From PALSA-505 sp035308365 (lineage in GTDB: Bacteria > Actinomycetota > Actinomycetes > Streptosporangiales > Streptosporangiaceae), in assembly GCA_035308365.1 (NCBI GenBank), contig DATGGU010000133.1:1-29139 (forward strand): 29,139 nucleotides of DNA. The letters are read 5' to 3'. The translations under genes and the position numbers were made by a program. Position 1 is the stretch's first letter. The number at the start of each line of letters is the position of its first letter. Positions 17,401 to 24,364 of this stretch are shown here, one piece after another. The notes under the pieces were generated by a model. It saw nothing but the letters and a program-made list of their open reading frames with translations, had not been told where the DNA came from and searched no databases.

Positions 17401-19645
17401 CGTGGGTGTCCTCGGGCTCGCCGAGGGCGATCGGCTGGTCTGCCGTGCCGCCCCAGGTCCAGTCCCATACCGTCGCGTCTTCCTGGCTGAGCCGGGTACC
17501 CTGCGGCGGGAGTTGCTGGCTGACCAGTTGCTGCACGGAGATCTGTGTGCTCGGATTGGTGAGCTGGTCCTGCGGGACGACGGTCTTGCCCTCGATCACC
17601 TTGCCGATCAGGCCGGCCGAGTTGACCGCCTGCGGCCTGGCCGTGCGGCCCGGCACCGTCGCCAGAGTCGATTGCTGGGTGTCGAACACCCGGATGAAGC
17701 CGACCATCCCGGCGTCATAGTGAGCCGCGATGTGGCAGTGGTACAGGAAGTCGCCCGCAGCCTGCTGGCAGCCGCCGGCCCCGCACTCGGTCTCCAGGTC
17801 GTAGGACTCACCCGGCTCGATCGTCTGCGAGTCCAGCCGGATCGAGGCCTTCGTCACCGGCGGGAATTTCTCCAGCCCGCCCGAGATATCCGGGTTGGCG
17901 GCGCCGGGGTTGCGCAGCCAGCGGATGGCGCCGCCGTGCTCATGGAACACGTGGCCCATCTCCGAGTCCGCGTTCGTCAGGAGGATCTTGTAGGGATCGC
18001 CGATGTACGCCTCCGGGCGCGGCGTAGCCATGTCGCCGTTGCTGTACGAGCTGTAGTCCTGCGCCTCATCGGGAGTGAAGCCGGCCCTCATCTGGGCGAG
18101 CTCGCGCTCGAAGAAGCACTCGCTCCGGTAGTTGATGGCCTTGGCGCAGGGCCGGTAGGCGTCGGTGAACTTGTCCACCACGGGCAGTTCGCACCCGGTC
18201 GACGTCTGGACCTCGCCCTGATCGGTTGCGCAGGGCGCGCCGGCCGCCTCCATGATCTGCCGGTAACCCTCGTCGCCGATCGAGTGGAATATCAGGTTGA
18301 ACTCGCGGAAGCTGGGCTGGGAGGCGCCGGACGGCATCTGGATCGTCGCGTCCCATCCGCTGGCGAGCGGCTGGTTCGTGTGCGGGTCCAGCCACTGTGA
18401 CCCGGGCGGCTCGGACACCAGAACCCCGAACAGCCCGTGCGCCTGAAGCTGCCGGGTGTCGCCCGTGGTGTGGAACAGGTGAGCTCCGTAGCCCAGGGCG
18501 GGGTCCATGTAGACGGTGTAGCTCGCCGTCTGGCCAGGTGCCGCGGTGCTGTCCGCGTTCTGGCCGATGGCGCTCGATACGTCTTCGGCCGCTACGCCGG
18601 GCAGCCCGTCCACGTTCCAGGCGATGTTCTCCGGTGCGGTGTGCACCAGCGACCCGTCGCAGGGGAACAGTGGAGTGGGCGTGCACGCGTCCGCCGGGTC
18701 GGTGTCGGGTGGCGGTGGCTGGTCCATGGCGGCCAGCCCGAACGTGGTCGCGTTGGTGAGGTTGACCGTGACGCAGTCGCCCTCGTGCGCACGGATCACC
18801 AGTGGCTGGATCGCGTCGCCGCCCTGGAGCCCGCTGGAGACCTGCTGAGACTGCTCCTGCGCCCGTACCGCCGCGATGTTGCTGTTGAGCACGTACATGA
18901 ACGCGTTCGGGTCGTGGACCCCGAAGCGGTTCAGCGGCATGTTGACGTTGATTGCCGAGATGTTGAACGTGTCGTGCGGCGCGGTGGAACAGGGATTGCT
19001 GGCATTGCTGGCAGTCGTGGCCGACGACGCCGGGCGTACGCCGGCCATCGCCATCGTCGCGCCCGGGCCAGCGAAGTAGGCCACGGCGGCCAGGGACGTC
19101 CCGATGGAGACGAACCGCGAGGGGCGCCTGCGGCCCATGGTCCGCGGCGCCGGTCTAGCCTGTCCCAGCAGCAGGCAGGCAGCCAGCAGCAGCGGCAGGC
19201 CGGTCACCTGGCCGATCAGCGCGTCGCTGACGCTGCGCAGCGCCTGCGCGGTCAGGCCCGGGATCGCCCCTCCTGCCGGGAGCACACCTGGGACGACGGT
19301 GATGCTGGCGGTCGCGAAGAACCGGCCGATGAGAGCCGACGGGACGAACAGCACCATGAACGTGAGCGAGATCAGCGCGCCCCGGTTCAGCGCCACGGCG
19401 AAGCTCCCCCGGTCCTGGCCGGGCCGGGAAGTGAGCCGGAGGCCGAGCCAGGCGGCCACCAGGGCGGCCGGGACCGACAGCAGCATGTCGCGCGGCGCGT
19501 GCGCCAGGCCGCCTCCGGCCCGCCCGAATATCGCATCGATACCGAGCTGGAAGCCGACAACACCCGTACTCAGCAGGAGCGCCAGCAGTGTGATCTCCTT
19601 GGCCCGTCCGGAACGCGGGGGGCTGGATCTGCCAGGAAATGACAT
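14498..19645 (-). CDS. Giant membrane-tethered six-domain multicopper oxidase
   Basis: 1715 residues, against 400-600 for common laccases. Five hydrophobic segments (about 17-36, 53-72, 87-108, 141-161, 178-203) precede six cupredoxin domains in three pairs (about 225-655, 815-1283, 1335-1698). Each pair opens with a related strand (FNISAINVN, YNISAIQTP, YNVSVFNGI). All four oxidase copper motifs occur once: HVFHEH (565-570) and HCHIAAHYDAGM (636-647) in domain 2, HIH (915-917) and HDH (1037-1039) in domain 3. The equivalent sites in domains 1, 4, 5 and 6 are degenerate. Six-domain architecture recalls the Bacillus manganese oxidase MnxG and ceruloplasmin. It should oxidise a metal ion or phenol outside the membrane; the substrate is unknown. 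ATG 19645 has AGAGGAAG 6 nt upstream. Confidence 0.9.
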   Translation of the reverse strand: MSFPGRSSPPRSGRAKEITLLALLLSTGVVGFQLGIDAIFGRAGGGLAHAPRDMLLSVPAALVAAWLGLRLTSRPGQDRGSFAVALNRGALISLTFMVLFVPSALIGRFFATASITVVPGVLPAGGAIPGLTAQALRSVSDALIGQVTGLPLLLAACLLLGQARPAPRTMGRRRPSRFVSIGTSLAAVAYFAGPGATMAMAGVRPASSATTASNASNPCSTAPHDTFNISAINVNMPLNRFGVHDPNAFMYVLNSNIAAVRAQEQSQQVSSGLQGGDAIQPLVIRAHEGDCVTVNLTNATTFGLAAMDQPPPPDTDPADACTPTPLFPCDGSLVHTAPENIAWNVDGLPGVAAEDVSSAIGQNADSTAAPGQTASYTVYMDPALGYGAHLFHTTGDTRQLQAHGLFGVLVSEPPGSQWLDPHTNQPLASGWDATIQMPSGASQPSFREFNLIFHSIGDEGYRQIMEAAGAPCATDQGEVQTSTGCELPVVDKFTDAYRPCAKAINYRSECFFERELAQMRAGFTPDEAQDYSSYSNGDMATPRPEAYIGDPYKILLTNADSEMGHVFHEHGGAIRWLRNPGAANPDISGGLEKFPPVTKASIRLDSQTIEPGESYDLETECGAGGCQQAAGDFLYHCHIAAHYDAGMVGFIRVFDTQQSTLATVPGRTARPQAVNSAGLIGKVIEGKTVVPQDQLTNPSTQISVQQLVSQQLPPQGTRLSQEDATVWDWTWGGTADQPIALGEPEDTHVWANYTAPNPGQRPQILFDPGNGRYAYPLLQPHLGERPPFSPNGHSGAPWLGPNVTSTRPDGLCPQGAPLRTYNISAIQTPINDQTDSGRDANGNPIAPQSDPNGEIFVLNQHIAAVRSGAMPATPLAVRSDVGDCIAVTLTNDLSPSSSGVEATSLENIFREVNIHIHFVQFDPQASDGVITGLNFEQAVRPITGGTPGETTLTAAAPAGATQLQVASTAGLRPGVSIEVGQTLTDTEVVNQITAINGNTLTLGSPLQNAHASGEPAGVEFVQYRWYSDVDNGTVFFHDHVDALSSWGHGLFGAHIIEPAGSTFHDPVTGAPIDSGPIADIYTTGSAGFGEQGDFREYVLWEHEGIRSSGSPQGCEMSSFNLRAAPLINRDPNAANPNNAPGPGVSIPDGVGNYTMGFEAHEEPAGSDRVDCTAIGTSNDPYVFSSVAHGDPPTPLLKAYVGDPVVIRQVGLDEQVGDIRVTGHRFAEERFNPNGVLTDAGTAGISEKMDYVFNAGNFPGDYLYYSGRNLSLESGAWGIFRVMNTLHTSGPNALEALPDRTPPPSGTGFPTLTTTGNAPPAAPSDSSSVCPGSAPVRSYNVSVFNGITFDKGMPGESDNAAPGSTGSWAMMYSLTQDEAAIKAGTKPAVPLVIRANAGDCLKVTLHNDLPTDNWTWTWGSGTTRAGFNIGNVLYNPQTSFGGAIGYDPDSSVPPGGSRTYVYYVDRELGTNLILNTANESTWRQGAYGALIAEPQGSVYEDPFTGQQIQSGIFADIFPGSGSPFREYVTIFSDREPLLAHEVMIYYLDSDHSYTDYNEASLTDREPADEGGGGNGNCGSSPCPDPFNLWQAKSDSVNGGNDPATPLFEAYAGDPVRWRVADAAGDNIISFQVAGHSFPLDHGLTGSQIIEARTLAPGETFDAYLVNGAGGATGATGDFEYNMGRAPLIKSGDWGIMRVLPPPFSAPAVNGKTLTRL

Positions 19646-19662
19646 ATGTTCTTCCTCTCGAG

Positions 19663-19680
19663 GCCAGCCTGCCGGCTGGC
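19663..19680. other. Short hairpin near the oxidase ribosome site
   Basis: GCCAGCC-TGCC-GGCTGGC forms a 7-bp stem just upstream (in transcription) of the oxidase Shine-Dalgarno. On the minus strand it is preceded, not followed, by TTTTTT, so it is not a normal terminator for the operon. It may tune translation of the giant oxidase. Confidence 0.35.
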
Positions 19681-19722
19681 AAAAAAGTGCTCGATGGGTT
19701 GAGCGACGTGGGCCGGCGCTTC

Positions 19723-20403
19723 CTACATCTGCATTCCGCCTGATGAGGCGCCGCCGATCGTGACCGGTATGGACACCGTGGTGCCACCGCGAGACCAGTT
19801 GAGGGTCAGATGCTTACTGTTTTTACCTGGAATATCGAAATAAACGTCGACGGTCACCTGAAAGCCGGGTGCGAGAGTTGCTGAACCCACCATGGAACTG
19901 TGCTCCTGGCCGTTGGGCTGCCAGGTTTTCCCGCCTGGACCGGACAGGCTGAAATCGGTGGTCGAATACCGCTGCATACCTGCGGTGACGTTGCTGAGTG
20001 CGACTTCGACGCGCAACCGGTTGTCGCCGGCTGGCTGGATGCCAGGCATCTGGCTCGCGGGCATCGAGTAACTGTTCGGGTTGACCTTCTGACCCGGCCC
20101 CAGGCCGGTCATGTCGTTGCTCATCCAATACATCGTGTCGACGGAGAGCGCGAGGCCACCGGCCCGGTAGCCCTGCTGGTGAGCGTTGGTCTCGGCCGCC
20201 TGACCCTGGAACGTGCCCATGACCAGCATGCCGATCAACGCGGCGAGCGCGGCCAGCGGCACCGGGACCCAGCGAAGGCCAGGCATCCGCAGAACCCCCG
20301 GCCCTGCCGCCCGCTCGCGCCTGGCAGCGCTCCGGGCCCGGTTACGCGCCATGGCATCCGCCCTTGCTTCCCGGCGGCGGCAAACCACCTTTTTCTTCGC
20401 CAT
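19723..20403 (-). CDS. Membrane-anchored methionine-rich protein, copper operon
   Basis: A 226-residue protein of no family I can name. A very basic N-terminus (MAKKKVVCRRREARADAMAR) is followed by one membrane helix (about 45-68, VPVPLAALAALIGMLVMGTF) and an outside beta-sandwich-like domain. Methionines cluster in that domain: MYWMSNDM, SMPASQMPG, GMQRY, SSMVG and the ending GGMQM. Met-rich patches on an extracytoplasmic domain in a copper operon suggest Cu(I) binding or delivery to the oxidase encoded 77 bp downstream; this is inference. It is the first gene of the operon. The ATG at 20403 lacks a good Shine-Dalgarno. An in-frame ATG at 20352 with AAGG upstream is an alternative that keeps the helix. 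Confidence 0.75.
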   Translation of the reverse strand: MAKKKVVCRRREARADAMARNRARSAARRERAAGPGVLRMPGLRWVPVPLAALAALIGMLVMGTFQGQAAETNAHQQGYRAGGLALSVDTMYWMSNDMTGLGPGQKVNPNSYSMPASQMPGIQPAGDNRLRVEVALSNVTAGMQRYSTTDFSLSGPGGKTWQPNGQEHSSMVGSATLAPGFQVTVDVYFDIPGKNSKHLTLNWSRGGTTVSIPVTIGGASSGGMQM

Positions 20404-20538
20404 TCATCTGTACCATCCGGATCGCATCGTCCTTCCCGCTGCCGTAACCTCCCGAAGGAATTCTTAGAGCAACCTCTGAGGCGAAGGTAGCGCCGAAAAC
20501 AATCCGGTAACATGGACGAGCTACCATTGAGGGCTAAA

Positions 20539-20565
20539 TACCCCTAGTGGAAATTCACTCCGGCG
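20539..20565 (-). promoter_or_regulatory. Copper-operon upstream element
   Basis: On the minus strand this reads CGCCGGAGT (20565-20557), nine bases, then CACTAGGGGTA. The two parts recur on the plus strand at 11291-11326 as CGCCGGAGT and CCCTAGGGGG, with 19-20 bases between. The CTAGGGG part is like CsoR-type operators. Its position about 150 bp upstream of the operon's first gene suits an operator or promoter element, but I see no convincing -35/-10 pair. Confidence 0.45.
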
Positions 20566-20568
20566 TAA

Positions 20569-22304
20569 TCACGTCATTTGCCGGTAGTCGTGATATGCGG
20601 TGATGGCATCCGTGAGTTCGGCAATGGCCTGCGGGCAAACCAGCTTGGCCCGGGTCAGCACGCGGTCAAGCGCCCGGTCTATCCCGGCGGCGGGATCGTG
20701 TGAGCTATTGACCGCCCCGGCCAGGTCAGCCAGGAAGGCCCGCCCGGCCGCCGTCACGCCGGTCTGCCCGGCGGGAAGAAGCGCAAGGCCCCGGCTGAGC
20801 CGTCTGTGCAGGAGCACAGCCAGAACGATGTGCTCGGCCAGTACGCCGGTGCAGGACGGCTGCTGGCCGGAACGCCGGGCGATGAAGGCGGCGGCGCGGG
20901 CACTGGCCGCCGGTGTTTCGCCGGCCGGGAGCCGGTCCAGCAGGCCGGTGGCTGCCGTCCGCTGACGAATCCGGGCGATCCGGGAGGCGGCGGCGAGGCC
21001 GATGTTGACCTGGCGCAGTTTGCCATCGTCAGGAAGCAGGAACACGAACCAGAGAACATCCGGATCTGCCGCCGCCGGTCGTGCCAGCCGGGAAGCAGGG
21101 CACCGGCGCGCACGCGCATCAGATCGTCGATCACAGCGACGATGGCCGGCAGCATGACGTCGGCCACGCCCACGATGAGGTCGAGATCGGCCCCATCGCA
21201 GACGGCGTCGCCGGCCCCGGCCGCGCCGGAGAGCAGCAGGTGAGTGATCGCTGCGGTATCGGTAAAGATCCCGGTCAGCCGGGCGGCGAGCCCGGGGCAC
21301 GCGGCCATTCCCACGACGGGTAGATCGCGCTGCGTACCGTCCGGGGCTTCCCTGGGCAGTTCCGGGACCACGCCGGGGGCAAGCTTCTCCTTGTCATTGG
21401 GTGGAGGCGATCCGCGAGCGGGCCCGAGGGCCAGCACCGTGTGCTTCGTTGACAGCCAGCGGCTCGCGGTCTGGGAATCACCGGATTCCTCATACATCCG
21501 GGCGATCAGATCATAAACCGCCCCTTCGGGCATGGCATGGCGATAGAACAGCCGGAGCAGGAGCCATTCGGCCGCATCGGTGAACCCGAGAGAGGCGAGC
21601 TGACGGGCGGCACCGAGGCGGTCATTCAGCACATCCGGCGTGGCAGCCGGAAGTGGCTCGACCTGCGAACGGTGCAGTGACGCCTTTGCGGCGAGCCGAC
21701 GATAGGCAGCATCATGATAAACGTCCGCGATCAGGTGGATGCGGTCCGGGCCGAGAAGATTGCAAACTCCGTGGGCATGCACCGGGGCCAGCCGCCAGAT
21801 TCCCCCACTCGCCAGGTGAACCTTGGTGCCTCCGGTTACCAGGAATGCGGACGAATTGGTGCGCAAAGGCAGGTGCAAGCGGTGCCGCTCCACCTGGCGC
21901 AATTCCCGGTAGTCGCGATGTTCCCACAAGAACGCGTTCGGCTCCAGCCTGGCCAGCCGCACCCACATGTAAGACAGGCCCAGTTCGGCCAGCAGTTCTG
22001 CGGTGGCAGGCATGTGTTTCAGCAACTCCGTCGGCCGCGCGGCACAATCGCGGATGGTCACGTCCGCCGCGTTACCGGTGTCATTCATGAGGGAAGCTGT
22101 CCACCAGCCGCCCGATTGGTACAGCCCGTACTCGGCCGTCCAGGGAACCGGGGCGGTGAGCGCTTCATGCCGCAATCGCGCGGCACGTGCCTTATCGATC
22201 TGCTCCAGATGCGCGATCTGCCCGGTCAGGGCGACCGGCAACTGGAATCCTCCATTCCCGTCCCCCAGCAGTCTGCTAATGGCTTCAGAAGGGGATACCG
22301 TCAC
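20569..22304 (-). pseudogene. Frameshifted Asp/Asn beta-hydroxylase-nucleotidyltransferase fusion
   Basis: Two overlapping frames add up to one gene of about 577 residues. The first (22304 to about 21075) has an Asp/Asn beta-hydroxylase-like 2-oxoglutarate oxygenase domain: WWTASLMNDTGN, iron ligands in WEHRDY and VHAHGVCN, and RIHLIADVY for 2-oxoglutarate. A helical segment and a nucleotidyltransferase-like motif (SGAAGAGDAVCDGADLDLIV) follow. The second frame continues that domain (PDVLWFVFLLPDDGKLRQVN, GLAAASRIARIRQ) to the stop at 20569. The break lies at a (CGG)3 run, forward 21069-21078. GTG 22304 has only a weak ribosome site. The domain order is unusual. A role in hydroxylating Asp on the NRPS nearby is inferred. 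Loss of function, sequencing error or recoding are all possible. Confidence 0.75.
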
Positions 22305-22320
22305 CTGGGATATTACCTTA

Positions 22321-23460
22321 TCACATGGGTTGCCATTTCGCTAGAGTGCTTACAGGGAGGCTCAATTCCTTCGGTTCGGGCCAGCCTTTAAATATCGGGA
22401 TCGGCGCCGTTGCCCGGCCAGTGCGATTGGCTTCGCCGGGTTTCGGGGCTAATGCCCGGACCGCGGTTCGGTGTCCAGGCCGGCCCCGGCGAGCAGGTGG
22501 ATGGCCTCGCGAGGGGTCATGGTGCCGGGGACGGCACAGCGGCCCAGCAGGTAACCGGGGAGCGTTCGGCCTCGGCCGCCGGAACCCCGGCTCGCGAACG
22601 GCGCGGCCGGCCACCGCTACGCTGTCTTCGCGGGCGTGCTCGACCAGGTAAAACACCCTGAGCCTGGCGCTTACTCTATTGGCAAGCGGCGCTCCCGCAC
22701 TTTCAGAATATGCCAGGCAGCCGTCCACGATAAGATAAACAATACCGACGACATCGTGCATCAACCGCTCGCAGAAACCGGGGAGCGTGGCGGCGGGTGG
22801 ATCACCGTAAAGTGCGAAACGAAGCTCTTCCTTGGTGCTTAATGCAAACATCATGGTTACCTGAGATTCTTGCGCACTATCATTCGCTGGCACCTGTATT
22901 CCGGCGTCGTGGAAACGCTGCGCAAGGCTGGGTATCGTTTTCCTGCCAACGAAATATACAACCGCGTCACCGGCTCGCGCACGTGCACGAATCGCCGGGT
23001 ATTCCTCCGCCCACCAGCTTCCTCGCAGCGGGGCCCGCCGCCGGTCCGGGCGCTGCGGCCAGTCCGGCGTAAGACCCATCTTTGCCATCAGCCGCCCGAC
23101 CGTAACCAGCGACAGGTCGACACCGAACTCCCTGCGGATGAGCTCACGCACCAGGCCTCTTGTCCACAGTGCCAGGCCAAAATGACGGTCGCGCGGATCG
23201 GTGCTCACCAGCAACGTCCACAGTTCGGCCAGCTGCACCGCTGAGATGCGGGGAGGCCGCCCGTGCGCGGGACGGGCGAGCAGCGCCTGGCGGCCGGCGG
23301 CCCGGTAGCTGGCGAGCCAACCGTACACGGCTGCACGGGAGAAGCCGAGCGCGGCCGCCACATCATCCGGGCGCACGCCCGCGAGCATCTGCTCTACCGC
23401 GCGTATACGCAACAACTCGAGTGCTTTGCGATCAAGCTTGCGCCCGTCGTTGTCGCGCAC
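22321..23460 (-). pseudogene. Degenerate IS630-family transposase
   Basis: The product starts VRDNDGRKLDRKALELLRI with an intact HTH (about 10-60, VRPDDVAAALGFSRAAVYGW) and winged-helix DNA-binding part (FGLALWTRGLVRELIRREFG, LVTVGRLMAKMGL), as in IS630 transposases. The DDE core is damaged. The first acidic motif (normally YFADE) reads YFVGR. The second is kept (YLIVDG). The third (NPDE region) is missing, and the last 80 residues are unrelated Arg/Pro-rich sequence. Another frame (about 22560 to 22449, YLLGRCAVPGTMTPREAIHL) shows coding-like codon use, suggesting a further frameshift. No clear terminal inverted repeats or target duplication were seen. The GTG at 23460 has GGGGGAG nearby. 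It cannot transpose by itself. Confidence 0.8.
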
Positions 23461-24145
23461 GGCTCCCCCATTATGAGTCGGCCCACCCGGCCAGGCAACG
23501 GCGGCTCCGCGCTGGAGCGGGCACAACCCGAACTGTCACACACCTGGTCTGAGTTGTCAGAAGGACTGGACCCAGGGAGGGTGCCTGGAGGCTCCGGGCG
23601 CCGGGGCCGGTTCAGCCGGCAATCAGGCCTGTCACCTGGCCAGACCCGCGCAAACGTGAGGCAGCCCCCGGCGGCGGAATCCGCGATATTTTGTCCACTT
23701 ATATATGAATATATCATCTAACGCCCTTGACCGCTCCCTGACGTGGTGATACGAGACAAATATCCGTAAATGCGCACGTGACGTTCGGCCGCCGCAGGCA
23801 GGAAACACGCATGGTCCCCCGATTGGGAGATCAGAGCGGGTTACACCGGCTGAGGTGGCGGGTGTTCCCACGGATCGCAGTAGATGAGGTAAGTGATGGC
23901 AGGAACTGCCCTAATGCCCCGGTCTGCCAGGATGATCAGCTCGGCCAAGCGCCTTTGTGTCATTCTTCCGCTGGCTCATACGGCGACAAAGACGCAAACA
24001 CTGTTATGGCTGGCATGACTTTCTTACCCGACCGGAGCAATTCGCATTGGCATCAGGTTGCACCGCCCGCCCCGGAGATTCCTCTTGATATAGCCGCAAG
24101 CAGCCATCTTCCGCCTCTTCCATGCCCTTCCCCGCAGGAGCGACG
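23461..24145. other. Upstream region of the NRPS operon
   Basis: No credible gene in 685 bp. An AT-rich island (about 23686-23720, with TATATATGAATATATC) stands out in this genome. TTGACC (23727-23732) and TACGAG (23750-23755) at 17-bp spacing are a weak candidate promoter about 400 bp before mbtH. A plus-strand frame from 23778 to 24149 has no family resemblance and composition unlike its neighbours. Confidence 0.45.
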
Positions 24146-24364
24146 ATGACCGACCGCAGCGATCCGGTTCCCGGCCCAGCGCAACACCTGGTTGTGCTCA
24201 ATGACGAGGAACAGTATTCGATCTGGGCAGCCGACCGCCCGCTTCCGGCCGGCTGGCGAGCGGAGGGGTTCAGCGGCAGCAGGCAGGAGTGCCTCGATCA
24301 CATCGACCAGGTCTGGACGGACATGCGACCGCGCAGCCTGCGGATCGCGATGGAGGGCAGATGA
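24146..24364 (+). CDS. MbtH-like NRPS accessory protein
   Basis: A 72-residue MbtH-domain protein, the standard size. Family landmarks are LVVLNDEEQYSIWAADRPLP, GWRAEG, CLDHIDQVWTDMRP and RSLRIAM. It binds the outer face of NRPS adenylation domains and is often needed for their folding and activity. The ATG at 24146 has AGGAG at 24136-24140. The stop overlaps the NRPS start as ATGA (24361-24364), so translation is coupled and the natural partner is the NRPS that follows. The frame extends to 24122 without ribosome-site support. Confidence 0.95.
   Translation: MTDRSDPVPGPAQHLVVLNDEEQYSIWAADRPLPAGWRAEGFSGSRQECLDHIDQVWTDMRPRSLRIAMEGR

Noticed and set aside
22300..23720. Terminal inverted repeats and target duplication for the IS630-type element
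   Set aside because: Compared the flanks by eye and found no convincing matched ends.
23778..24149. 123-codon plus-strand frame before mbtH
   Set aside because: No homology by eye, no ribosome site, and composition unlike neighbouring genes.
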